NCBI GenBank assembly: GCA_944390795.1
Contig: CALXRI010000026.1
Location: 1 to 40,020, forward strand
Reading direction: 5' to 3'
Source of the DNA: an uncultured Victivallales bacterium
GTDB taxonomy: Bacteria > Verrucomicrobiota > Lentisphaeria > Victivallales > UBA1829
DNA: 40,020 bases
The position numbers and the translations under genes are program-made. Positions 1-7,644 of the stretch are shown here, one piece after another. Within the stretch, counting starts at the first letter, position 1, and the number at the start of each line of letters is the position of its first letter. The notes under the pieces are model-generated. The model worked only from the letters and a program-made list of their open reading frames with translations, was not told where the DNA came from and did no database searches.

Positions 1-3
1 CAT

Positions 4-1977
4 TCAAAGGCAAAAAAACACGACCCAAAATTTTGCTCTCCTGACTTCTGGCATGGGGGTGACTGGGGACATACTCATCTCGTTGGCGTAGGCTGTGTAC
101 AGTGCCTGCTTGCTGATCTTTACGTCGGGTTCCTCAACGACCCACTCTTTGAAGAACTCCGTTTCGTGGTCACAGATGGCATGATGCTGTTCAATCATCT
201 GCTTTGCTGCTTCCGGAACGGGGAACCTTGTAAACGGAACCAGCATTTGCGCCCCTCGGATCGCCCAGTTGCAAATGCCCGGCAGTTCCTTTTCCAGTTC
301 CCGCTTAAAATCAGAACGTTCCTCGCTCGTTCCCCGAAACCGGTGGTTGAACGGCAAAATCACCAGGCGATCCCAGAGTCCTTTGGTACGATCCACAAAC
401 TGCGGCAGCGCGTTTGCGGCATAGACAATCCGAGCCGTTGCCGGGGCTTTGGTCGGCTGCTGGTATTTCCGTTCAATATTGAGTTCCCCTCCGTCGGTAA
501 CCAACTTGAAAACCTTCTCACATTCTGTGATGTTGCCTTGCTCGCTGGTAACCGGCAGTTCTTCCACCAGATTGAGCTTGGTTTCGGTCAGCTGGAACGT
601 GGAAAACTTGTCTTTCAGGTTCCCGAACGGAAGACAGCAGGTATTGTGCTCCCCTACGAGTTTCCGCAGGATATGTGCCGCAGTGCTCTTCCCGTCGCCG
701 CCCTGTCCGATCCAGAAAAAGCCGACATTCAAACGCGTCTCGCCGGAAAGAATATACCCGAAGAGCATTTGAAAAGCCCGCCTCATTTCCTCCGAATCGA
801 AGGTTGTGTTCAAATACTCCTGCCACAACGGACACTCTGCAGCTGGATCAAACGCATAGGCGACTCTGTGACGGCTGAAAAATCGGGGTGTGTTCGGGAG
901 GAATTCGGGCGCGGAATCCGGATTTTCGATCAGCGATTTCAAATTCAGGACTCCGTTTTGGAAACTCATCCAGCCATCCGCGTTTTCGCCCTTCGGCAGC
1001 CAGCAGGGCATCCGGTATTTTGATGCGGGAAGTCCGCAGAGATGATCCGATTGCAGATTCACCAGAATGTCATTGACGAGACTCTGGCTGATCCGTTCCT
1101 GTGCCTGCACATTTTCCCGCTGCAGAAAGCCGGTAATCCGCATTTTCATCTCTTCGGTCGTGAGCGTGATCCAGGTGTCTGCGCCGTAAAGATACCAAGT
1201 GCTGTCCCAATAGCGGAGAGTCAGGAGCTTATCCGTGGTTTGATATTCCGCAAGAAAGGCTTCCGCATATTCCGTGACCGGCGTTTTCGGGCGTCCGCCA
1301 AGCAGCCCGTTCAGCGGCGAGCTCGCTTTCCGTTTATCGTGCTTTTCCGAAGTGAGATAGAGCGCCTCGAACTCCTCCCAGCTCTTCGGGCCAAACTCAC
1401 CCGCAGCCAGATATTGAAGGTCATTCTCCCGATAAAAGCCGGGCAGACGCGTCAGGCGGCTCGGATTCTTGTTCGCCTTGTCGTATGGGAACTCTTTCCG
1501 ATCCAGATATTCGTGCAGCGCCTTCACGCGCGCATCATAAAGTTTCCGGTCCGTTTCCGCCTCGATCTTTACAATGACATGCAGACTCTTTCCTCCCGAC
1601 CAGACCACCGATTTGACAGGTAGATTCAGACGGCGGATTTTCTCCCATTGCTCCTCCTTCGTGAGCTCGTCCGCCTCGATCAGAGTATAGCGGAAACTGG
1701 TCACATCGACGTCGCCGGGAGCTTTCCCCGCAATCTGCTCCCGGATCGGATTCAGGGAGACCCAGGCACCATGCGGGCAGCTCTGAATTGCCATTTTCAA
1801 TACTCTGCATATCTCGGGATCTTCCGCCATGGGGCTTGTTGCCAGCATACTTTTACTGCGGAGCGGAAGTAGTCTTCCCTTTTCATTCTGGATGGACTCC
1901 AGAGTCAGCTCAAGAGACTCGCCATGCAAAGCGAGTGCGTCGATGAACTGTGCCGCCTGAAACGCCATTTCATCCAA
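4..1977 (-). CDS. P4-type DNA primase/superfamily 3 helicase
   Basis: Replication protein of the integrative element: an N-terminal primase-like region joined to a D5/P4-type helicase. The N-terminal part has an EAD acidic motif (about 101-103) and SGGKSLH (127-133), as in archaeo-eukaryotic-type primases. The helicase has a Walker A GQGGDGKST at 424-432, an acidic Walker B at EELP (472-475), an Asn sensor in AANALP (near 522) and an Arg finger in GLWDR (near 537). The first in-frame codon is TTG at 1977; ATG at 1968 is equally possible. It follows the PriCT-2 gene by 3 bp, so translation is probably coupled. The last residues (FWVVFFCL) do not resemble a folded winged-helix end and follow a run of seven T, so the C-terminus may be frameshifted. 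Confidence 0.85.
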   Translation of the reverse strand: MDEMAFQAAQFIDALALHGESLELTLESIQNEKGRLLPLRSKSMLATSPMAEDPEICRVLKMAIQSCPHGAWVSLNPIREQIAGKAPGDVDVTSFRYTLIEADELTKEEQWEKIRRLNLPVKSVVWSGGKSLHVIVKIEAETDRKLYDARVKALHEYLDRKEFPYDKANKNPSRLTRLPGFYRENDLQYLAAGEFGPKSWEEFEALYLTSEKHDKRKASSPLNGLLGGRPKTPVTEYAEAFLAEYQTTDKLLTLRYWDSTWYLYGADTWITLTTEEMKMRITGFLQRENVQAQERISQSLVNDILVNLQSDHLCGLPASKYRMPCWLPKGENADGWMSFQNGVLNLKSLIENPDSAPEFLPNTPRFFSRHRVAYAFDPAAECPLWQEYLNTTFDSEEMRRAFQMLFGYILSGETRLNVGFFWIGQGGDGKSTAAHILRKLVGEHNTCCLPFGNLKDKFSTFQLTETKLNLVEELPVTSEQGNITECEKVFKLVTDGGELNIERKYQQPTKAPATARIVYAANALPQFVDRTKGLWDRLVILPFNHRFRGTSEERSDFKRELEKELPGICNWAIRGAQMLVPFTRFPVPEAAKQMIEQHHAICDHETEFFKEWVVEEPDVKISKQALYTAYANEMSMSPVTPMPEVRRAKFWVVFFCL

Positions 1978-1980
1978 GCT

Positions 1981-2388
1981 CTACGGCGGGGAAAGCATTT
2001 CGAATAATGGGGAGCCATTCTGCCTTGCAAGCCACTTCAAGGTTCCAAGCGAGATGAGATTTTCTTTGTCATCGGAAATATTCTCCCATTGTCGGCGGCA
2101 CTCGTTTTCATCAAATTTTCCCGGTGCAGTTGCCGACCATTCACGAAAGATCTCATACGGAAGCCCCTCATGCTTCAGGGCACAACCTGCCTTGAACCAC
2201 GTGTCATAGTCGCAGTCCGCCGGAATCTGTCTCAGATATTCCCGGGCTCTTTCCGCAGAAGGCGCCGGAAATTGTTTTACGCTGAAATCCTTATTATAAA
2301 GTTTCTCCCGGCCCTCCTGTCTCTTCCGATCCGGCAGGAGGCGCCCCTGTTCTTCCAATTTTCCGTGTTCCATTTCTGTATTCAGCAT
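1981..2388 (-). CDS. PriCT-2 domain protein, primase accessory
   Basis: A 135-residue protein. Its second half (about 60-125) matches the PriCT-2 pattern found C-terminal to phage and plasmid primases: YDTWFKAGCALKHEG, then a Trp-rich helix, FDENECRRQWENI and LGTLKWLARQ. A good Shine-Dalgarno sequence (GAGGTGG) sits 6 nt before the ATG. The stop lies 3 bp before the primase/helicase start. In many elements this domain is fused to the primase; here it is a separate, upstream, co-transcribed gene, so the two products probably act together at the element origin. The first 40 residues are charged and unrecognised. Confidence 0.75.
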   Translation of the reverse strand: MLNTEMEHGKLEEQGRLLPDRKRQEGREKLYNKDFSVKQFPAPSAERAREYLRQIPADCDYDTWFKAGCALKHEGLPYEIFREWSATAPGKFDENECRRQWENISDDKENLISLGTLKWLARQNGSPLFEMLSPP

Positions 2389-2426
2389 GTTTCCACCTCA
2401 TTTGTTTTTCTGCCGTATCCGGCAAG

Positions 2427-2681
2427 CTATTCCACTTCATCCTGCGCAAAACGGACTTTCCGCGCAGAGACATTGATCTGTGTCAGCAATCCCTGATGAA
2501 CATACGCGCGAAGCGTCGGACGGCTGATTCCCAGAATCCGCATGGCTTCTTTCGCTGAAATGACCATGCGGCGCGCCCGATTCCGGCATGCCTTCAGAAT
2601 CTGTTCCTTTTCCTGTGGGGTGATGGTCGGGTCTCCATCCAGCACGCGCTGAATGAGAATAATGGTTTCTTCTTTTGCCAT
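2427..2681 (-). CDS. Excisionase-like helix-turn-helix protein
   Basis: An 84-residue DNA-binding protein with a MerR/excisionase-type winged helix-turn-helix at about 40-82 (MVISAKEAMRILGISRPTLR, then YVHQGLL and a positively charged wing RKVRFAQDEVE). Proteins of this kind act as excisionase or as repressor next to tyrosine integrases. The Shine-Dalgarno is AAGGATAA before the ATG at 2681. The gene lies between the integrase and the replication genes, as xis or alpA-type genes do. Its promoter region contains short direct and inverted repeats that are plausible binding sites. Whether it excises, represses or both cannot be read from the sequence. Confidence 0.75.
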   Translation of the reverse strand: MAKEETIILIQRVLDGDPTITPQEKEQILKACRNRARRMVISAKEAMRILGISRPTLRAYVHQGLLTQINVSARKVRFAQDEVE

Positions 2682-2703
2682 GACTGTTTATCCTTTATCT
2701 GTT

Positions 2704-2777
2704 ATATTGTTCCGGTTTTTCCGGATCTTTCCGGATCCTCTTGTCGCTGGAAAGATCATAACGGTAAAGATCGGAAA
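2704..2777. promoter_or_regulatory. Repeats upstream of the excisionase-like gene
   Basis: Two perfect tandem copies of TTTCCGGATC occupy 2718-2727 and 2728-2737, with a degenerate half copy (TTCCGG) just before. After 13 bp the opposite orientation follows: GGAAAGATC (2749-2757), AAAGATC (2766-2772) and CGGAAAAAC. On the minus strand an AATATAAC box near 2703-2710 could be the -10 of the xis promoter, which these repeats would overlap. They are candidate Xis/repressor operators or integrase arm-type sites. Confidence 0.45.
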
Positions 2778-2877
2778 AACAGAAAAAGACTCTTGCATAT
2801 ACGATTTCAGTGGGAGAGTATGAAATTTCTACCGCGTGTACATGATTTTTTTCGGTATTTTACAGAAAAATTATACT

Positions 2878-4278
2878 TCAAGTAGAAAGAACTTCCAAGT
2901 GTTGTGTCAACTTTTCCAGCTCCTTTGTCGGGAGTCCGGAAAGCTTGTGGAGGAGTGTTTCCCGGACGGGATCAGAGCCCTTTTCTTCTTCCGCCTTCAG
3001 AAGCGGCAATGCCCCAATCGCTTTGTTTTTCGCCTCATCGGAGATATGCGCATAATGCCGGGTCATTGCCGTGCTGCCGTGTCCGACAATCGAAGCAACC
3101 ACATCCAGCGGGACCCCCGCATTCGCGCAGAACGACACAAACGTATGCCGGAAACTGTGCAGACTGTAAAGATTCGGGTTCCGGACCCGGTGTTCCGAGC
3201 GTTTTTTCCCGGTAGTCTCAAGTCCTGTCGCACAGCGGATCATCTTCATCACGTCTTTTTGAATTCCGGATGGATTGCGCAGATACCGATGCGCCACATT
3301 CGGAATGATATAGTCTTCGCCCGGCAGATTCCCGGAGCGCCATGCTTGTGCTTTCCGCAGGGCATCAAGCAGATTGGGATGAATCGGCAGCGTGACACTG
3401 CGGTAAGCCGTTTTCCTGGCCGTCTTCTGCGGAACGTATGTAATCCGGTGATGTTCCATATCCACATTTTCCCATTTCATCAGACAGCCGTCCTGACCAC
3501 GGCATCCGGTCCAGGAGCAGAGATTCAGCAGAACAAACATTTCATCCTTATGCAAGGGGTGATATTCCTGTGTAACCAGTTTCCGGACTCTTTTGCGTCC
3601 CGGTCCAAGACCTTCCTGTTCCGATGTATAAAAGAACCCCGTCCTGAAACCATCGAAAATAGCCTGAACTTGCTCTGATGTGAAGTTTTTTCTTGTTTCA
3701 GTATTTACGGTTTTGCGTGGGACCTGCTGAAAGGGATTTTCTTCCATACCAGCTGCATCAAGAACATGTTTAAACACCACACAGAGCGATTTTCTGTAGG
3801 AGTTGTAAGTTTCACAGGAGACATTGGTCGCCCAAAGGTCATTGAAATATTCTAATGCAATATCAGTGCTAATCTGATTGGGACGGATGATCCCAGGATG
3901 TTTTTTCTGCAACCATTCCAGAAAAAGTTTTATGACCGAACCATAACTGGAAAGCGTTTTTTGTGCAATCTCTGACATGTTTGACTGCTTCAAAAAAGAT
4001 TTCCAAACTTCATCAACTGTGATCGCCGCTTGCTTTCTTAGTTTCTTTGCATCTGCAATATAGAGCGCAATTTCTTCTTTTTGCTCTGCCCGTAACACTG
4101 GACGTAGCAAAGCCGCTGCTTTTTCTGCTTCTATTCTTGTTGTTACTGGAAGATCGTTCTTATCCCTCAGAATATAGGATTTTGCCTTCTCGTTGATTCT
4201 GATCTTCAGATAGAACCGATTGCCCTTTTTGTAAATGGAACCTGTTCCGCGCTCTCTGTAGTGATTTTTGCGAGCCAT
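2878..4278 (-). CDS. Tyrosine site-specific integrase
   Basis: A 466-residue phage-type integrase that would recombine the element with the tRNA-Arg site. The N-terminal arm-binding region (1-60) starts RERGTGSIYKKGNRFYLKIR, a common AP2-like integrase start. A SAM-like core-binding domain follows (about 85-180). The catalytic domain carries Arg260 (TGCRGQD), His374 and Arg377 (HSFRHTF), His400 (VGHGS) and nucleophile Tyr409 (RHYAHI). All expected catalytic residues are present, so the enzyme looks intact. A Shine-Dalgarno GGAGAAGAG precedes the ATG. The gene starts about 140 bp inside the att site, reading away from it. A further ~45 residues after the tyrosine form a charged tail. Confidence 0.93.
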   Translation of the reverse strand: MARKNHYRERGTGSIYKKGNRFYLKIRINEKAKSYILRDKNDLPVTTRIEAEKAAALLRPVLRAEQKEEIALYIADAKKLRKQAAITVDEVWKSFLKQSNMSEIAQKTLSSYGSVIKLFLEWLQKKHPGIIRPNQISTDIALEYFNDLWATNVSCETYNSYRKSLCVVFKHVLDAAGMEENPFQQVPRKTVNTETRKNFTSEQVQAIFDGFRTGFFYTSEQEGLGPGRKRVRKLVTQEYHPLHKDEMFVLLNLCSWTGCRGQDGCLMKWENVDMEHHRITYVPQKTARKTAYRSVTLPIHPNLLDALRKAQAWRSGNLPGEDYIIPNVAHRYLRNPSGIQKDVMKMIRCATGLETTGKKRSEHRVRNPNLYSLHSFRHTFVSFCANAGVPLDVVASIVGHGSTAMTRHYAHISDEAKNKAIGALPLLKAEEEKGSDPVRETLLHKLSGLPTKELEKLTQHLEVLST

Positions 4279-4419
4279 TTTCTCTTCTCCGCTTTTTGCT
4301 GATTGTTTCCGATTTTTTCCGGATAGCTTACAGAAAAGCGTTGAAGGTCAAATAAAGGTCTACCAAATTGGTGACTGAAATGGTGTTCTGAACTCAAACT
4401 TCAAGATAAATGCTAACCC

Positions 4420-4464
4420 CTCCGGAGTAGAAGGTCGTGAGTTCAAGTCTCGCCGGGTGCACCA
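4420..4464 (+). other. att site: 3' half of tRNA-Arg(CCG)
   Basis: From the anticodon loop onward this is a perfect tRNA 3' half: loop CTCCGGA (4420-4426, anticodon CCG), anticodon-stem strand GTAGA, variable loop AGGTC, T arm GTGAG-TTCAAGT-CTCGC (4437-4453), acceptor strand CGGGTGC (4454-4460), discriminator A and encoded CCA (4462-4464). The 5' half is absent: upstream sequence neither pairs with GTAGA nor supplies GCACCCG. This is the signature of an att site left when an element integrates at a tRNA 3' end. The intact tRNA-Arg gene should lie at the other end, outside the window. Confidence 0.8.
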
Positions 4465-4649
4465 TTCTATTTTTATGCTAAGTTCCTTTTAGCAAGTTAC
4501 TTATGAATGTCGATATTGGAGAGGCCTTTTCCTGGATTTTCCGATTGTTTCCCTTTCTTTTTGAGTGTCAAAACAGTGTGAAGGTCTACCGAACGTCTCC
4601 CACTTTTTGCATCTGCTTCAGTATCTGTCGCAGATTCCAAGCTCGGGAG

Positions 4650-4895
4650 AGGCTTGCAGATCACCATGGACGGGCGGGGACAATGTTCGGAGCATGCAAA
4701 GACGGAGCGTTTCTGGCTGGCGCTGTCAGCTTGCCGCAGCTCCGCTTCGGGATAATGCATTATGTGAATTTTTATAACTCCAGGCGGATTCATTCGGCAC
4801 TCCAATATCAGACGCCGGATGAAGTCTATTCCGGAACTTGCAATCGGCAAACAATGGGATACAGTAAACCAAAGGGCCTTTACCCCAATCTTTTA
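4650..4895 (+). mobile_element. Decayed IS3-family transposase, C-terminal end
   Basis: Two frames on the plus strand read the end of an IS3-type OrfB. Near 4664-4735 comes MDGRGQCSEHAKTERFW, the region holding the last Glu of the DDE triad. After a frameshift, 4755-4837 reads MHYVNFYNSRRIHSALQYQ then TPDEVYSG, the conserved C-terminus. The first ~200 residues, OrfA and the left end are missing, so it cannot transpose. It lies just outside the tRNA-Arg att site. Confidence 0.8.
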
Positions 4896-4900
4896 TTGTG

Positions 4901-4930
4901 TTGGCCAAATTAACGTCAGTATGCTATATT
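4901..4930 (+). promoter_or_regulatory. Possible promoter of the small ORF
   Basis: TTGGCC at 4901-4906 and TATATT at 4925-4930 are separated by 18 bp. TATATT is the -10 form seen at other promoters in this window. The predicted start of transcription would fall on or next to the ATG at 4938, so a message from it would be leaderless. The match to the -35 consensus is poor. Confidence 0.3.
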
Positions 4931-4937
4931 ACGCGTT

Positions 4938-5084
4938 ATGCAAACGGAAAAAATAAAACAACGAATCGTGAGCTACGTCGAATCCCTGCCGGAATACGGA
5001 CATGCTGTTCATACACAAAAAAGGGCTATGAAGATTACTGACATTTTCTATGGCCAGCACAATAATGACAGTTGTCCCACCTAG
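4938..5084 (+). CDS. Hypothetical 48-residue ORF, possibly a remnant
   Basis: A short plus-strand frame starting MQTEKIKQRIVSYVESLPEY and ending HNNDSCPT. It lies between the two IS3 remnants. It has no Shine-Dalgarno sequence, but a promoter-like pair sits directly upstream. The first half has ordinary protein composition and could be the N-terminus of a truncated gene; the second half looks random. I do not recognise it. It is as likely to be a gene fragment stranded between two insertion sequences as a functional small protein. Confidence 0.25.
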   Translation: MQTEKIKQRIVSYVESLPEYGHAVHTQKRAMKITDIFYGQHNNDSCPT

Positions 5085-5097
5085 GGGAAAGGTGCAA

Positions 5098-5175
5098 AAG
5101 TCTATTTCGGAACTTGCAATCAATAATCTGCGGGATTATAGTATCAAGAGCCTTTACACCAATCTTTCAATAAAA
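5098..5175 (+). mobile_element. Second diverged IS3-type 3' end
   Basis: This stretch repeats the end of the first IS remnant (about 4822-4892) in the same orientation. Both read (G/A)AAGTCTATT(C/T)CGGAACTTG and later GCCTTTAC(C/A)CCAATCTTT, with differences in between. It is therefore the terminus of a second, related, independently decayed IS copy; no transposase frame is left. Confidence 0.6.
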
Positions 5176-5273
5176 AGTTGTTAACAGTAAGAGAGGTGCC
5201 CCCCGGGAAGAGGTGCATTTGTTGTGAGATCAAATCAATATTATAAATAATTTGAAAATGCGAGGAATTGTTT

Positions 5274-7052
5274 ATGCATATCTTGGGATTCCATGCTGGC
5301 AAACATGATTCAGGAGCCTGTCTTTTTGAAGATCAGACACTTCTGGCTTTTATAAAAGAAGAACGTCTGAACCGTATAAAGAATGCTGGTGGACAATTTG
5401 AACTTGCCGCAGTAGATGAAGTTTGCTCAATTGCAGGAATTGACCGGAAAAAAATTGATGTTGTTGTTTTTTCCCACGGAATTTTCCCCAAAAAATGCAA
5501 TAAGCTTATCAATCATTCTCCTTTGTCATATTATTTGAATTGCAAAGGTTTTTTCCGTAATTTTCGACATTCACTCTCCGGGAGAGATCGATTGTTCCGC
5601 AGTTTTTCTCTGTATCGTAAAAATCTGCAGTTGCAAATCAACGATATCGTAGATGAACCAGTTTTGAAAGCCGCAATGGGATTACGCCCTGATTGCCGCA
5701 TTGAATACATCGGGCATCATTTCTCACATATTGCTGCTGCTGTGAAATATACTGATTGGCAGGAAAAAGCCTTGTATATCAGTGCAGACGGCGGTGGCGA
5801 CGGAGCATTTTACTCTGCTTATTATTTGAATGATGGGAAACTGGAATGTTTGCTCGGCACGTTGGAATCGACCAGATTTGTTCCACAAAATTCCGGAGCC
5901 TCCATGGGACTGGCTTACGCCCGTATTACAGAACTTGCCGGCTTTCGAAAGAACCGTCATGAAGGGAAAATCACGGGACTTGCCGCATTCGGGAAGCCTG
6001 TAGCCGCAGAAAAAATCGCAGCACATTTCTTTATCAATCAGGAAGGATGCGTTGACTCTGAATTCAAGAATGAGAAAGCTCTCTATGCCTATTTGAATGA
6101 TCTCTACAAGACGATGTCCCGCGAAGATGCTGCCGCATCCATTCAGGGCGCTCTCGAGAAAGTAATTATCGATTGGATCACTTTTCTTCGTAAAGGAAGA
6201 GATGTCAAATATATTGCCCTTAGCGGCGGAGTGTTTGCCAATGTGCTTTTGAATCAGAAAATCTCTGAGCTTCCGGGGATCCAGGGGGTATTTGTCGTGC
6301 CGCCAATGGGTGACGAAGGACTCCCGCTGGGAAACGTTGCGGCATATCTTCTTAAAAAAGAGGGTATCTCCGGTTTGAAACGAGAGCTCTTAAGGACAGT
6401 ATACTATGGTCGGGAATATACAGGAGCTCAGCTCATTGAAGAGGCGGAACGGCAGGGATTTGCCATCAGACATTTTCATGATGTCGCATCAGCAACGGCT
6501 GAATTACTAGCTCAGCATAAAATAGGGGCATTGTTTTCCGCTCGGATGGAAATGGGCCCCCGTGCATTGGGCGCGCGGAGTATTCTGGCCAATCCGGATA
6601 AACGTGGAATCAATGATTCGCTTAATAGACGGTTGGAACGGACTGAATTCATGCCATTTGCGCCCTATGTTCTGGACTGCGATGCGGAACAAGTCTTTTT
6701 TATTTCACAATCACAGCGTCTGCCTTGCCGTTACATGACTATCACGGTCAATACAAGAAAAGACTTTGCAGATAAAATTCAAGCAGTTGTTCATGTGGAT
6801 GGAACGGCTCGTCCACAAATTATCGAACGTTGCGACAATCCTCTTTATTATGATATCTTGCGAAAATTCCGCGATCTCACCGGGATCCCATGTCTTGTGA
6901 ACACCAGCTTCAATGCACATGAAGAGCCCATTATCAATAAACCTGAGGAAGCGTTGCGTGCATTGGCTCATGATCGTATTGATTTTTTGATTTGTGATGA
7001 GGGTTTGATGGCTAAGGATGTAAACATTTTTAAAAGATTAGAACAGCATTGA
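5274..7052 (+). CDS. NodU/CmcH-family carbamoyltransferase
   Basis: A 592-residue enzyme of the TobZ/NodU/CmcH family, which moves a carbamoyl group from carbamoyl phosphate through a carbamoyl-adenylate to a hydroxyl of a sugar or antibiotic. The N-terminal Kae1-like ATPase domain shows GFHAGKHDSGAC (5-16), the metal-binding HHFSH (148-152), a glycine-rich ADGGGDG loop and ALSGGVFAN (315-323). The C-terminal domain (about 375-590) shows MGPRALGARS (427-436) and NTSFNAHEEPI (543-553). The start is the ATG at 5274, 8 nt after GAGG; the TTG two codons earlier is less likely. The gene is AT-richer than the housekeeping genes and sits between IS remnants and a tRNA, so it is probably acquired. 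No glycosyltransferase or antibiotic cluster is adjacent, so the acceptor is unknown. Confidence 0.9.
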   Translation: MHILGFHAGKHDSGACLFEDQTLLAFIKEERLNRIKNAGGQFELAAVDEVCSIAGIDRKKIDVVVFSHGIFPKKCNKLINHSPLSYYLNCKGFFRNFRHSLSGRDRLFRSFSLYRKNLQLQINDIVDEPVLKAAMGLRPDCRIEYIGHHFSHIAAAVKYTDWQEKALYISADGGGDGAFYSAYYLNDGKLECLLGTLESTRFVPQNSGASMGLAYARITELAGFRKNRHEGKITGLAAFGKPVAAEKIAAHFFINQEGCVDSEFKNEKALYAYLNDLYKTMSREDAAASIQGALEKVIIDWITFLRKGRDVKYIALSGGVFANVLLNQKISELPGIQGVFVVPPMGDEGLPLGNVAAYLLKKEGISGLKRELLRTVYYGREYTGAQLIEEAERQGFAIRHFHDVASATAELLAQHKIGALFSARMEMGPRALGARSILANPDKRGINDSLNRRLERTEFMPFAPYVLDCDAEQVFFISQSQRLPCRYMTITVNTRKDFADKIQAVVHVDGTARPQIIERCDNPLYYDILRKFRDLTGIPCLVNTSFNAHEEPIINKPEEALRALAHDRIDFLICDEGLMAKDVNIFKRLEQH

Positions 7053-7133
7053 ATGTTGTATAATACCGTCCTTGACAGATAGTGCGTCAAAAGGCACGCG
7101 ATCTTCGATAATTTTTTGAGAATTCTTCGTTGA

Positions 7134-7361
7134 AAGATATTTACCATTGCCGAAGAATCAGCAACATTTTCCGCATGCAGGCGCATCGAGCGGTCATCTT
7201 TTTCTTACCTTTTCCAATTAAGCCTTGATGAAATTGCTGAAGAACCGGAATTATCGGTATTCTGGAAACAGAATCCAGATAAAGAATTTGCCGAAGCCGT
7301 CCAGATGATCTTCGGCTCAAATATATCCGGTAGTGTCCGCAATTTTGCAGACATTTGTTGA
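7134..7361 (+). pseudogene. Decayed reading frame, unknown function
   Basis: A 75-codon open stretch without a plausible start codon. Its last 45 codons look like genuine protein: LSLDEIAEEPELSVFWKQNP, then DKEFAEAVQMIFGSN and a TGA stop. It opens directly after a TGA and carries no Shine-Dalgarno sequence, so it is best read as the 3' end of a broken gene. I do not recognise the family. It fills most of the gap between the carbamoyltransferase and tRNA-Ser. Confidence 0.4.
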
Positions 7362-7375
7362 AAGGAAAACATAGA

Positions 7376-7467
<92 letters not shown>

Positions 7468-7498
7468 GAAATTTCTTCCCTGATGAAAGAAATATCGG

Positions 7499-7526
7499 AC
7501 TATAATCCGTTTTTCCATAATTTCAA
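7499..7526 (-). promoter_or_regulatory. Promoter of tRNA-Ser
   Basis: On the minus strand TTGAAA (7521-7526) and TATAGT (7499-7504) are spaced by 16 bp. They lie about 32 bp upstream of the mature tRNA-Ser 5' end, a fitting distance for a short-leader tRNA transcript. Confidence 0.55.
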
Positions 7527-7550
7527 ATCAAAATAGAGAAAAGCCCTGAT

Positions 7551-7574
7551 AAAATTTCCATGTTTCCGCATGGA
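7551..7574 (-). terminator. Weak terminator after the ribF transcript
   Basis: On the minus strand a 6-bp stem TCCATG/CATGGA with a 6-nt loop is followed by AATTTT. It lies 70 bp after the stop of the MerR-type gene. The stem is short, so it is a weak candidate. Confidence 0.3.
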
Positions 7575-7644
7575 TCCTCTGAAGAAATCGTGTAAAAACA
7601 TGAAAAGAATACAGAGAGTTTTTCCAAACAGATTGCATTCGTGC

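Larger units (their letters stand above)
1..4464. mobile_element. Right end of an integrative element at tRNA-Arg(CCG)
   Basis: Four co-oriented minus-strand genes (integrase, Xis-like protein, PriCT-2 protein, primase/helicase) form the usual integration-plus-replication module of a P4-like satellite or integrative plasmid. The right boundary is the 3' half of a tRNA-Arg gene at 4420-4464, about 140 bp upstream of the integrase start. The left end lies outside the window, so cargo, size and the second att site are unknown. No capsid, portal or conjugation gene is visible. The element calls are seen in sequence; its mobility is inferred. Confidence 0.8.

Noticed and set aside
4380-4464. Complete tRNA-Arg gene
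   Set aside because: The 5' acceptor, D arm and anticodon-stem 5' strand are missing, so only the 3' half is present.
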